Shown one piece after another: positions 12,852 through 25,500 of a DNA stretch of 60,000 nucleotides. Position 1 is the stretch's first letter. Each line of letters opens with the position of its first letter. The stretch is taken from contig NC_092677.1 of assembly GCF_964355755.1 (NCBI RefSeq), positions 69,001-129,000 of the forward strand, read 5' to 3'. Origin of the DNA: Antedon mediterranea (taxonomy: Eukaryota; Echinodermata; Crinoidea; Comatulida; Antedonidae). The translations under genes and the position numbers were made by a program. Below the pieces are notes generated by a model, which was not told where the DNA came from, ran no database searches, and saw nothing but the letters and a program-made list of their open reading frames with translations.

Positions 12852-13946
12852 CAGTAAGACTGGTATTCTATCACCGTACCGTCACGGCACAGTAAGACTG
12901 GTATTCTATCACCGTACCGTCACGGCACAGTAAGACTGGTATACTATCACCGTACCGTCACGGCACAGTCAGACTGGTATACTATCACCGTACCGTCACG
13001 GCACAGTGAGACTGGTATACTATCACCGTACCGTCACGGCACAGAGTAAGACTGGTATACTATCACCGTACCGTCACGGCACAGTAAGACTGGTATACTA
13101 TCACCGTACCGTCACGGCACAGTAAGACTGTTATACTATCACCGTACCGTCACGGTACAGTAAGACTGGTATACTATCACCGTACCGTCACGGCACAGTA
13201 AGACTGTTATACTATCACCGTACCGTCACGGTACAGTAAGACTGGTATCCTATCACCGTACCGTCACGGTACAGTAAGACTGGTATACTATCACCGTACC
13301 GTCACGGCACAGTAAGACTGTTATACCATCACCGTACCGTCACGGTACAGTAAGACTGGTATACTATCACCGTACCGTCACGGCACAGTAAGACTGGTAT
13401 TCTATCACCGTACCGTCACGGCACAGTAAGACTGGTATACTATCACCGTACCGTCACGGCACAGTAAGACTGGTATTCTATCACCGTACCGTCACGGCAC
13501 AGTAAGACTGGTATACTATCACCGTACCGTCACGGCACAGTAAGACTGTTATACTATCACCGTACCGTCACGGCACAGTGAGACTGGTATACTATCACCG
13601 TACCGTCACGGTACAGTAAGACTGGTATACTATCACCGTACCGTCACGGCACAGTAAGACTGTTATACCATCACCGTACCGTCACGGTACAGTAAGACTG
13701 GTATACTATCACCGTACCGTCACGGCACAGTGAGACTGGTATACTATCACCGTACCGTCACGGTACAGTAAGACTGGTATTCTATCACCGTACCGTCACG
13801 GCACAGTAAGACTGGTATACTATCACCGTACCGTCACGGTACAGTAAGACTGGTATCCTATCACCGTACCGTCACGGTACAGTAAGACTGGTATACTATC
13901 ACCGTACCGTCACGGCACAGTAAGACTGGTATACTATCACAATACC
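12852..13946. repeat. 38-bp satellite, left block (about 29 copies)
   Basis: Unit of 38 bp with CAGTAAGACTGGTATACTAT and CACCGTACCGTCACGGCA. Variants: GTAAG/GTGAG, GGTATA/GTTATA, ATTCT/ACTAT/ATCCT, and GGCAC/GGTAC. The part ACCGT-C-ACGGT is a small perfect inverted repeat in the GGTAC copies. The array continues at 15026 after a transposon insertion. Confidence 0.95.
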
Positions 13947-15025
13947 CAGACCCGTAGCCAGGGGGGTTTTATGGTTCGGGCGAAACCCCCCCCCCCTCCC
14001 CCTTTACAGCGAACCCCCCTTAACCGACTGCGAACCCCCATCCCCGACATGCCCAATACTTCACCCTCATCTCCGAAAATACGTGCCCCACAGTACAAAA
14101 AGTTGTTCGTAAATTAAAAAATTCGTAAACTCGTTCGGAATAACTCATACAGTACCTTCTTCCCTGTATGAGCGTACTTCGAGCGATATAGTCTGTAAAG
14201 AGTTGCAAATGAATTGCCGATTTTAACCTGAAAAATAAATGTTTGGTCCCTGCATGTAACATGATATTGACGCGTCTCACAGCGAGCTGGGGGACGAACG
14301 ATTCGTACAAAGGACACCGCCAGACAACTGCGTACCAATTGTTTAGATCACTGGCAGTCAGGCAGCATGCATAAAGTATATAGCCTTCCGACATACATCA
14401 GTATTTATGTGTGGCTATGAAGTATAATGTATCATAGAGGATTATAGTGAATATTAATATTTTACACTATAATATCTATGGTATCATGTACTGTAGTTCA
14501 CATTATGGCATCCGATTATTTTTTTTCTAGACCACCAGCCGATACGTACTCAAATGTATCAATATCACCTATTTACATTGGCATATTTAATTTCCTCAAC
14601 AAATTGCTGTAAATAAATATTATAGATAGAGCTATAATAAGAATTGCATTTGCCTTCACCCAGTGTGCTTTTTTCGGGGCTTCTCCTAGACGTACGTTCG
14701 CATTGAACTTGAACGCAAAACAAAATATCGAGTAAATGATCAAACAATCGGCGGTTCCGCACAGAGCACGCGCATCTAACATATAATACATAATACGGCA
14801 ACAAATGTTATCGTTTAAATAGTCCATGAGTCCAAGTACGATCGTTTTGCTCATTGGTAGCATGCTGCATGAGAGTGTCTTTTCCGGCCATCTAGGGGTG
14901 TCATTTAACAAAATTTGCTTCGCCTCAGGCCCCACCCCAGGGGGGGGGGGGAGGTATGGGGGTGGGGGTGACCAAAATACTTAGTGTGCGAACCCCCCCC
15001 TTGACAGATCCTGGCTACGGTCCTG
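13947..15025. mobile_element. 1.08-kb TIR DNA transposon inserted in the satellite, 5-bp duplication
   Basis: Ends are inverted: left begins CAGACCCGTAGCCAGG and the right end reads CCTGGCTACGGTCCTG. ATACC lies directly outside both ends (13942-13946 and 15026-15030), a 5-bp target duplication, and the satellite resumes in register. Next to each terminus are long C or G runs and repeated GCGAACCCCC motifs. The interior is far richer in CpG than the surrounding DNA. The two overlapping minus-strand frames at 14020-14394 and 14565-14935 have no recognisable transposase motif, so the copy is probably non-autonomous. CAG termini with a 5-bp duplication would fit a hAT-like element, but the superfamily assignment is uncertain. 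Confidence 0.8.
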
Positions 15026-15298
15026 ATACCGTCACGGCACAGTGAGACTGTTATACTATCACCGTACCGTCACGGCACAGTGAGACTGGTATACTATCAC
15101 CGTACCGTCACGGCACAGTGAGACTGGTATACTATCACCGTACCGTCACGGCACAGTAAGACTGGTGTACTATCACCGTACCGTCACGGCACAGTGAGAC
15201 TGGAATACTATCAGCGTACCGTCACGGCACAGTAAGACTGGTATACTATCACCGTACCGTCACGGCACAGTAAGACTGGTATTCTATCACCGTACCGT
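15026..15298. repeat. 38-bp satellite, right block (about 7 copies)
   Basis: Continuation of the same 38-bp units beyond the transposon, including rarer variants such as GGTGTACTATC and GGAATACTATCAGCG. It ends at the junction with a retrotransposon fragment. A last remnant (TATCACCGTACCATCGCGGC) lies at 15716-15740. Confidence 0.9.
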
Positions 15299-15715
15299 CT
15301 TATCTTTCAAAGTAAACAAAATAACAATTTAAATATAAATAATTAAGAGGCAGTAATAACATCTGGAGGTCTCCTTCCAAAAGATAAACAAACAAAGTAA
15401 ATCAGGATAACGACAAGTTAATAATAATAAAATACTATGGAAGCACAGAAAAACCAGAATAAATATGTTCTTTTATTAATTATTATTACCAATTATGTAT
15501 GGAGTAGAATTTGTTTAAGTTTAAAGGAAAATATTTTTTTAAGGTGCCATTTTAATTTCGTCGGGGAGATCATTAAATAATTTGGTGCCACTATAACGGA
15601 TATTCTGTTGCATTAATGTTAGTTTGGTATGAGGAGGGTGGAGGTTACAGGATGATCTAGTTTTATGGGTATGAATACTATTTTTTATAAAGTTGCAAGA
15701 GAGTTTAGTTGGAAG
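15299..15715 (-). mobile_element. 3' end of a non-LTR retrotransposon (LINE), degenerate
   Basis: On the minus strand the frame from 15721 to 15539 includes THKTRSSCNLHPP and IRYSGTKLFNDLPDEIK, the pattern seen at the very C-terminus of many LINE reverse-transcriptase ORFs (tRS..nlh.P, then a Y.G.kLWN.LP..IK-like motif). After a stop, a shifted frame continues LKKIFSFKLKQILLHT, as expected for the final helix, so there is at least one frameshift. A non-coding tail with TAATAATAATTAATAA-type sequence follows. Flanking satellite matches as TATCACCGTACC[G/A]TC on both sides fit a roughly 15-bp target duplication. A 5'-truncated dead copy. Confidence 0.6.
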
Positions 15716-15741
15716 TATCACCGTACCATCGCGGCACAGTA

Positions 15742-17949
15742 ATTAATTCTGGCTAAAAAATCACCGCAAATTGAGTGTATGAAACTCATCATTATCTATT
15801 GACTAACAAATAGAAAACATCATAAATAAGTTCATTAATATTTATTATTTACTTTAGCCCTACAAACAAAATAATTTATCGTCCAACTTTCTCAAAAGTT
15901 GTCAGTAACCCAGTATTTACGTTGGAATATACCAACACAGCCTAACATTATCGTACGCAATACACAAATCTTTTATTATTAGGATCAACCAACTTTATTT
16001 ATTGCTGTAATGCAACAGTATCATGGTTCATTGTATTTATTCATTGTCAGGTCTGATATTAATTTGGTACGACAAAGCTCCTAACAAAAATGGAATAAGA
16101 AATAAATTATGTCGGGCCAATTTCATATTTAGGGAGGGGACGATACACTTTTATTCTTTTTATCTTGTTATAAGAAATAAATTATGTCGGGCCAATTTCA
16201 TATTTAGGGACGATACACTTTTATTCTTTTTATCTTGTTATAAGAAATAAATTATGTCGGGCCAATTTCATATTTAGGGAGGGGACGATACACTTTTCTT
16301 CTTTTTATCTTGTTATAGCTTTAATAGAAAATATGTTTTTTTTTTAAATATAATTTTTTGTGCATTTAACGAAAGAAATCGATTTTGTTTAAATATTTAA
16401 TGATTATATTTGAAAGTCCAGCGAAGAAGTAGGTCTAAATATTATTTCATTTTTTGTTACGAGGTAGCAAAAAATAGGACGAAGTAGCAAAACATGAACA
16501 GCCCCCTCTAAAAATGCGATATCAATCAGAACTACAAAACAGGTCGCAATAAAAGATTTTGCATTCGACATATAACATACATTATAATTATTATGCATAT
16601 TTAGTATTTCGCATCTTATATTTATTTCATTTTGTGAATTTTGAAGTGGGATTTAATGTTTACTCTTTTTTAAAACAAATGTAATAAAATATTTCCATCA
16701 ACTTATGTTTAAGTACACGTGTTGGTACTACTATGCAAATTACATGTGGTGATTAATAACTGAAAGAAACTCGGCGGAAAACAAAGTCATATTACCTACT
16801 ACATAAAGAATATTCGTATTTATTAATTGTTGTACCGATGTGTGTCGTGCTTCAGTCAGAAGAGTTCGTTTACTTCTATATTTTAAGTTAATTGGCCTAA
16901 GTAATTTAAAATGTTTAACCATAACAAATGTATATAGACTAGCTACTATACAGTACTATACTATAAACTAGACTAGACCGTCAATGATATTCTTTGGTAT
17001 AGGCCCTAGCCTATAAAAAGGCCAAATGTGATAAATTTGAAAAATACTTACGTTAAAATAAAAGTTAAAATATAGTAATGAAATCTGTTATATTATTAGT
17101 CTCACTTAGACGTACTCTAGTACTGTTGTCACGAGATTACGCATACGTAATGAGAGTTCGTTACCTGCATTGTACATAGGCCTGTATTCCTGCACATGAT
17201 GCTGTTGTCATTCAAACTATGCCGCTCGTCACTAGTCCGGGGTTGGCAGAATGACAATTACATTTTCCCAATTTTTATTACCAGTTGTGTCTGGTTGTCT
17301 TTGCTTAGTCTCAAATATAATAATTTGCTGAAGAACGGAGCGGTTATAAATGCTTCCTCTGCTTTTTTATTTTAATTTTATGATATTCTATTGATCATTT
17401 TCGTACGTGAAGGCCTTAATAATATTAAGGATATATAACAAAATAGGTAAATGAACAGACTCTATTCTACGAACACACCTATATAGTGCCTACAACTAAT
17501 ATCCCTACATTTCCTGAAAGTCAAATTCCATATTATTATTATTATTATAGTCATAGTTGGTACATGTTGACATATACCACAAGACAGAGGCAACACAAAA
17601 CCAAGTGACTTAATGTTTCCTGTTAAACAGTGTAAAGGAAGTACTGAAGGTAACTGTGATTTTGGTTAGAGGTTTTAAACATGAAATAGGTCTCTACACA
17701 GTAATGCTATAGACATGCCAAAATTAACACATTTCAAGTATAGACATTTGGCTTATGACCGACCCGGTTTAAAAATACCAAAAAAACAATTGTTTTCATA
17801 CTTCAAGATTTATCCAAACTCGCATGTCAAACATTATCACATCCCAAAAGTTGCGATAAACTGAACAGCAAAAGCAATTGAAGAAAAGTCGGTCATTTTT
17901 TTAAAATGTTTAATATATTGAATACTAAATAGTCAGTCCTTGGGTCATA
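15742..17949. other. non-coding AT-rich DNA between repeats and the ets gene
   Basis: No exon recognised. A (ATT)n run lies near 17531-17547. The part at about 17100-17350 is less AT-rich and has several CpG dinucleotides (CCGCTCGTCACTAG, CGGGGTTGGC). It could be a promoter of a leftward gene (for example one using the candidate exon at 1161), but this is speculation. The frame at 16404-16598 shows nothing familiar. Confidence 0.4.
16094..16317. repeat. about 75-bp direct repeat, three copies
   Basis: Unit contains AAATAAATTATGTCGGGCCA, ATTTCATATTTAGGG and GATACACTTTTATTC. The middle copy lacks a GGAGG step. The 75-residue plus-strand frame at 16023-16250 results from this repetition. Confidence 0.85.
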
Positions 17950-18069
17950 CTTTACTCAGATTTGTTGGACACCATATTGTTTTCTATAAGGATCACTGGA
18001 ACTGGATAGGCTACCCTCATTAAAGATAAGAAACAAAAAACATTTAATTCTCAAAGACAGACTCTATAC

Positions 18070-19173
18070 AACTTTTTCCAACAATACTTTTTATTTGTAT
18101 GACAAAATATATCAAAGGCACTTGCAATCTTATGCAATAACATTAAATAAAAGTTGACACATTTGAATGTACTGTTTAAAATGAAAGTAAAAGATGTATG
18201 TACATAAACAGCACCAACGGTAAAATGGTATAAGGCATGTTATACAAAAACAAGTTGGAAAAAAATATAAAAAAAATAGCATCTTAATTGTATATATCTA
18301 TATATATCATGCACTCAAATGAATCCAATAGTATTTTACAAGATTTCTTCTCCAACAATAAACTTTTACTACAAAGTATGATGCCCGCATCATGTTTTCT
18401 TTCACTTTAGTATAAAGTGGAATATCACAATAATACCTTATTAATAACTACAAGGTATTCTGTCAATCAGCTGATGTGACGACACAGCTGATACAAACAG
18501 CATCGTCACCAGTATGTATAGCAAAGCTTAATGATATTGAATTTGTAAACAACAAATAATAAATCCATTAAACACTGCATATTTTATTTGTACCTAAATA
18601 TTAAACACTTTCAAAATGGTTCCTTAAGCTGTGCAAATTCCTTTCTATTTTTTTCAATTTTGCCAGCAAAATTAATGCTAACTATGCAATGTATTTTTTA
18701 AACTCGACATCCTTTTCTTTTTACAGAAAATTGGAAAAATTACTACAAAATTAAGACAAATGATCCACGTACAAAAATCTTGTCTCCACAGTACATGCTA
18801 CAAAGACTTTGGCTGTTTAAAAAATGGAACTCAATTTACCTATTGGAATTGACCAAAACAAAATATCAAGGGCAGTAAGTAGATAATATCTCATGTTTTT
18901 CCATTTGGAAAACTTCATTAAGGAAATTTAGGAGGCCAATTTTGGAATGTCTTGACAATCACCAGACATCATACATATTGGAGTGGAGTAGCCCTACTTA
19001 TCATAATGTAGTATTGGCATCAGCAGGGCAACAGTAAAAATGCTCCAATAGCCAATGAGGTGGTTAAGTGATATGAATAACAATGGGATTGGGCACACAA
19101 CATAATAAATGGGTACATTGAATAATTTGGTTAAAATCTGAAAGACAATTATGATTGAAAGTAAGTAAGATAT
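18070..19173 (-). other. probable 3' untranslated region of ets1/2
   Basis: Follows the ets stop codon at 19174-19176 on the minus strand without a further exon. Two AATAAA signals are visible on the minus strand, near 18583-18588 and 18090-18095. Both are followed within about 30 bases by T- or GT-rich sequence, as expected for cleavage sites. Which is used cannot be decided from sequence. Extent is inferred. Confidence 0.4.
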
Positions 19174-19511
19174 TCAGTCATCATCACGAGCTGGATTGAC
19201 ACCAACCATGTCATGTAGTTCTTCTGGTGAATACCCCAAGAGACTCTGCAAATCACACACAAATCTGTACACGTAACGCTTACCAGCAGTCTTATGTATA
19301 ATGTTCTTATCATAGTAATAACGAAGACCACGACTTAGTTTTTCATAGTTCATCTTGGGTTTATTTTTTCGTTTGCCCCATCGACGTGCTACCTCATCAG
19401 GATCAGAGAGTTTGAATTCCCATCCATCACCAGTCCAACTAATAATGTGTTGACATGTTTTGTCTGTTAAAAGTTCTAGAAGAAATTGCCACAACTGTAT
19501 TGGTCCACTTC
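19174..19511 (-). CDS. ets1/2: ets1/2 last exon: ETS DNA-binding domain
   Basis: The acceptor TTTCAG precedes 19511, and the exon completes the Gly codon split after TATTCAG. It encodes the whole winged-helix ETS domain: [27 protein letters not shown], the recognition helix region with [20 protein letters not shown] and GLRYYYDKN (the two GGA-contacting arginines lie in LSRGLRYYY), then the inhibitory C-terminal helices [12 protein letters not shown]. Near identity to vertebrate ETS1 and ETS2 throughout. Stop TGA at 19174-19176. Confidence 0.98.
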
Positions 19512-22500
19512 CTGAATTTCAACAAAAACACAAATAATATTATTATTATGTTGGTTTCCTGACATGAATTACTAATATGTTGGGAGGGTGGAGTAGAAAT
19601 GAATAATGAAAAGAACAATAAGTAGTAACTGAGCATACAAGGGAGAATAACAATAGTTTGTTCATGATAATAATGGGTGTATCCTAACTGAAATAAACAA
19701 TGTTGAACATTTTGCTGGGTGTTCTTACCTGAATAACCAGCAAGAACTGCAGCTGGTATAACTGGGTTAGAAGGTTGTTCAAGGTACTGTTGTGATGGTG
19801 TCCTACTAGCTAAAGTGTTCATAAGATTCATATCATTACGATGTACTGGATCTGTCATGACCTTTGACACATGAACTGTATGGTACCCCAACATTGATGG
19901 GTCAAACATATCATAACCATAAACTGAAAAATAAAATATAGATAAAATATGTTATACATACTTGCTTATACACATTTTTCCAAAAAGAGTGCTTGGGTTT
20001 ACTAAAGGCACTGTTTTTTTTTAAAGTAAAATATTATAAAATATTTTAAATTTAAACAACAATTTGTTGTAGTTTGTTTTCCATAAAAATTACATTACAA
20101 CCACAATTAAAAATGATTAGAATTAAGGATAAACTATTGACTAAACTTACCTCTAGCATAATTGTTTGGATAGAACTGCTGCTGCGGTCGAGTGTGTTCA
20201 AACAAGTTGTGTGTGGCATTGTTGTACATTTCTGGGGGAGTAGTTGGTGTTGTGTTTTCTAAATATGAACACGGTGACGAGCTAACACTATAATAATCAG
20301 ATGTGTTGTCCTCTTGTTTAATGTTCAACAAATCTTCGGCATTAAAATCATTTAATGTTTGTAATGATTCAGAGACTTGATACATTCCACAATCACTGAA
20401 TGGTGTCATCGACGGAAGTGAAACTGGAACTGCTTGAGGTGTTTGATCTGGAAAACCTATGTAAGAAGTAAGATGATCCAAAGTATTTAAAAGACAAGTC
20501 TCTCCCATTCTAATATTATCAATCTTGAACACGGTAGTAATTGGAAAAAAAAAGTTATTTAAGTCTTCTGAATTTCAATAAGTTAAATGAGCATGATTTG
20601 TTGGTAGATGAATATATGAATAAAATGTAGACAGCAACAGGCAATATCCTCTTGAAGACTTAATACAACAACAAGTGACAGAAGAAGAGTGTCTGACTGT
20701 CTGATGACCAACTTGAGTCTTATACCACCTTCTCTAAAATGAATATGAGGAGTTATAACTGTGACGTACAGGAACTTATGTCACTGATTAGCCTACCGTA
20801 CATCCTTTAAAGGACAGACCTGAACACTAGATAAGATTACCATATGAACATACTACATAAGGGGTCATGACCTCCCATGCATGTTAACCCACAATCCATT
20901 GTTCTCTAATTATTGGCTTTGTTCCAAAATTGAATATTCAAAAATGAAAGATAAACAAAACAAGTAGTTTGAGAAACTGAATGACAGTAAAGTTAACAAC
21001 CAATAGGAACCTTCAAAAATAAACAATAGCAACCAATGACAAACCTGGAAACAAAATACCAACAAGTCACACCAAGCCTTATGAATATTCATTAAAAGGC
21101 ATTCATTTACATACAGATCTACAACCCTACTCTCTCAACATGTCATTTATTAATCAAAAACAAGATACAGTACTATATGATGTACTATAATAATCTTTTA
21201 AATATTATACACTATTTTGATACTCATTATATTTTTTATTATTTCATGTAGCTTAACATTTTTATTTACTATTTTAAATTTTTATGTAGTAAATGTGTTT
21301 TGATACAGTATTTTTTTTTTGTATCGTGATATAATAATATTATTATTTAGAATATTAATATTATTCCTGTTTTAATTTATATATCATTTTAAAACATTTT
21401 ACGTTTTTTAAATTGTAAAAATTTTATAGCGTTATCATTTTTAATATTGTAATTTTAATACTAGCCAGTTATTTATTGGATATATAGAATAAAATAATTT
21501 TTATTATTTTTAATGTTAATAAAATTAGTAACATTTTTTTTTTTGGATGGAATAACGCTTTTTGAACAGTGGCACAAACCAAAAGAAGCACTAAATACAT
21601 ACTTTATAACTAAAATATGCCAATGATATAAAAGGTGATTCCTTTAAATAAATACTATCATATATGAATAAACATATAGGAAACAGCCAATAAGCTAAAC
21701 CTTTGTCTGCTATTAATTAATTTATGACCATTAACACACTCTTCCAATTTAATTCTTATTGATTTCCTGTGTAAAGAAAGATAAGTTACATGAGGTGGAT
21801 TAGGTTAACAACACACTATAAATCCCTCAAATCAAGACACACAACCAAAATGGATTTACCATCTGGAGTTTATTGGTTTATCCAAAACAATTACTCTTGT
21901 CTTATCTGGTACTGACAAGCAAGGACAGTGATTATTTGGTCTGGTGCTGTTCTATTGTTTCTGCTCATTAATTACTAATCATCATGTAAAGCTATTTCAG
22001 CTTTCTGAACAAACAAGTTAAGTTGGCAAAACAATGCACATGATCTCTTGTTATGATAAGACACTTGTTACACAAAGCACTCAAAATAACTATCTTTTAA
22101 TTGAGAGTGACAGCAACACAATTTAAAGCACTTGCTAAAAAAAGTATATTTTAAATTAAATAAGACTTTATTTACTACAGTATAATACTTTTAATATTTT
22201 TTCTTAATTTTTAAAATCATGAATATGAATGGCAACATTATACAGTTTTTTAACTCTGGTACCTGATTGATATATTATGTTATCCTTTGTTACAATTCGC
22301 TTCACCTGATGATGGGCTATGCCCGAAACATGTCATGTTAATAAATTTATTTATTAATTTGATTTTAATAATAATATAGTTTTGTAGAGTATTTTTTTTT
22401 TTTAAACTAATATTCTAGAAAATTTGATTAAACATAATTAATGAACTTACCAGAGGATGGTAAAAAAGTGTCAAGTTTGATAGACTGAAAGAATTGTGAC

Positions 22501-25500
22501 TGGTTTCCAAGTGATGTCTGGTTTGGTAAAATGGTGTTTTCAGCAGTAAAAGGTACAGTATGGGAATCAATGCTTCCTATAAAAGAAAGGAAGAATTCAA
22601 CATTTGTCAATCAAACAGTACCAGTACTTCTGCAGCAGTCAATGTTAACAATAGACATTTATAAAGAACATTTCATTGTTTATTCAAAAATAAACAAATA
22701 ATGTCAATCATGTCAAATCATACTACCATGCTTTTTATTTTATACTTGGTCTATTGTACCAGGGAAGTTAACTCTTCCATGATTGTACATATAACATGTA
22801 AGGTAGTCTACACTACAGGCCATTTTAATATCACATCTGTAAGTAATAACTTTGACCAAAAATTGAATGTTGTAAACAAAAATTATATAATAACCTAATA
22901 AACTGTAACTAACTGTATTTAATACTATACTATTTAAATTTTCATTTTATACATTTTTATGACAGATTTTTTAACACAATACAGAAAATGGATAGAATAA
23001 CATAATTTGTTAAACCTTTTTTGAGTTGATCAAGATGTTCCCAAAGAATGTCTCCCATGAACGGTGGTGCCATCGACAAGAATTCTTCTTTTGAAAGGCT
23101 AGTAAGTTTGTGCCCACTAATACTAAAATTCTCGACCACTACCCCTTCAAGACAAAATTCTTTGATTGCCCACAACAACCAAGCAACTACTTGACACTCA
23201 TTCCAATGGATAGGATCTGTAAAAAAAATATATATATATATAAATTGGCTTGTGCGCGTGCGTACAACTGAGGACTAGTTCTGTTCCACCGTACCACGCC
23301 GAGAATGTTAAAGAGTCGCTATCCAATCGAGTTTGAACAATACCATGAAAGCCCCAGTGGTCTAATGGTTAGGAAATCTGCATATCAAGCAGGCGGTCCG
23401 AGTTCGAGTCTCGGTTGGGACGACTTTTTCTCATTCTCACAGATTAATTCAATTTCAGTATATCACCGGGCGGTTTAGAATTAATGTTCATTGCCTGATG
23501 TGTTTATATATAAATTGGCATGTTCATAGAACTACAGTACCTGTAATCTATAGGTGATATTATAAAGTGTTAGACAGGAACTTAACAATTAAATACATGT
23601 ACTGTACACTGACATATAAAACAGGAACTCAACTCAGTTTGTGTATTATCTGTCATCTAGCAAGCAATTGAAAGTTTCCTGAAAGGTGCATTATCATTAT
23701 TCTCATTTTTTACTTATAAATCCTATGCATAAATTTCCTGGAAATACTAAACAAAGTGGGACGACAGGTTTACCTGATGGTATGCTCAATCTTTGCTGCT
23801 CCTTTTTAAAACTACTGAAACTTTCTTTCAACCATGCATTCATCAAAGCATTTGTACCAGGTGTGGGTGGGGGCATAGTTGGATGTAAATCTGAAAAATA
23901 ATGTACATTATTTAATTTTACAAACTTACACAGAATATAATTATAAAGAAATAGTATTAATCATAAATAATATTATTTCTTTAAATATGTCATGGCTAGG
24001 GATGGTACCATGTAGTGTAATGTAGTAACTTTTTTACTCTGCTTTTAACTCCAGATAATTAGTTAGATATTCTTACTACTAAAGTACTAGTCCTCAAAAA
24101 CTGAATTAATAATATCAACATAACACATTACTACTAAAGTACCAGTCCTCAAAAACTGAATTAAGAACAACATAACACATGACATCATTTTATTTACCAT
24201 ACCTGAAGAATGGTTGGATATTTTGTAAAAAATTATACTTTTATATTTTAGAAATTAAATTACTGAAGAAAGAATGAAACAATTACTAATTTAAAATATT
24301 CAAAATGATTAAAGAGAATAAACATGTATTGTACAGAAACAATGGATTGCATTGTTTAATATAATTTAAAAGTATCACAACATGCAGCAAAATAAAACTT
24401 AAGTGACTTGAAATGAATTAAACCATATTTGTTACACAATTAATTAACTCCCTAACTAAACTATTTAATTTGTTTTTTAACTGTTGCAATTTGGAATAAA
24501 ACTTATGTTACTTGAAATGAATTAAGCCATATTTTACACAATTAATTAACTCAACTAACTTAAAATGAATATGTAAGTCATATTTGTTAAACAATTAATT
24601 AACTCCCTAACTAAACTATTTAACTTGTTTTTTAACTGTTGTAGTTTGGAATAAAACTTATGTGACTTGTTGAAATGAATTAAGTCATATTTACACAATT
24701 AATTAACTCACTAACTAAACTATAAACTTGTTTTTAACTGTTGCAACATGATTTGCATTAGGAGTAAACAAATGGGTGAGGCAAATTGTTTTAATTGAAT
24801 AATTATTATTAATTTCCTTTTTGAAAGATTTAAGGTCATTTGATAGGGTCAAATGTCATAACAACAAAATCATATTACTTACAGATTATACATTAGGAAG
24901 TGTAGACAATGAACAAATTGGGGTTTAACAAAGAGAACTAACAATAGATCATGAGAAGATCTAAAAATTAGACAAATAAATACCAGCAGTAGAGAAGAGA
25001 TTATAATAAAGATTGTAACTAAAAAAAAATTAAATATCTACTTTTAATATTCTATTAATTATTATTTTACTTGAGTTAATCACGACAATTAGAAAATCTA
25101 AAATAAGAAAGTAGATGGAAGATACATGAGATTTATAGAAAGATTGTAACTGAATAAATGTTTAACAATATGTAATTTTCCCAAATTTTAAAACAAAAAG
25201 ATTTAATAGAGAAAGGAAAATGTATTAAAACGATAGCATTTTGTTGGAGGCATCAGTCAGACGGGAAAACAATTTGACAGTTATAGCATGGAAAAACATA
25301 AGGTTATTATTAACGGGTGTGTCATTGGTACAGAATGGATGAAAGTACTGACAAATTTGGATAACAGGAAATTAGAGGCAAAGATGAAATTGAGCAAGCA
25401 TATCAATTGATTACTGTTCAGCCAACTCGCTTGCTTATTGTCTGTCTCTTCATAAAAATAATGTCTGGAGTGTCACCATTATAAAGAGAAATAAACCCAC

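Noticed and set aside
14020-14935. Minus-strand ORFs of 124 and 120 codons as transposase
   Set aside because: No catalytic motif or zinc-finger pattern recognised; they lie within a TIR element and overlap other equally open frames.
23351-23422. A certainly functional tRNA-Asp gene
   Set aside because: Stem mismatches in the acceptor and D arms, a Glu-like body with an ATC anticodon and location in an insertion with target duplications favour a pseudogene or SINE part.
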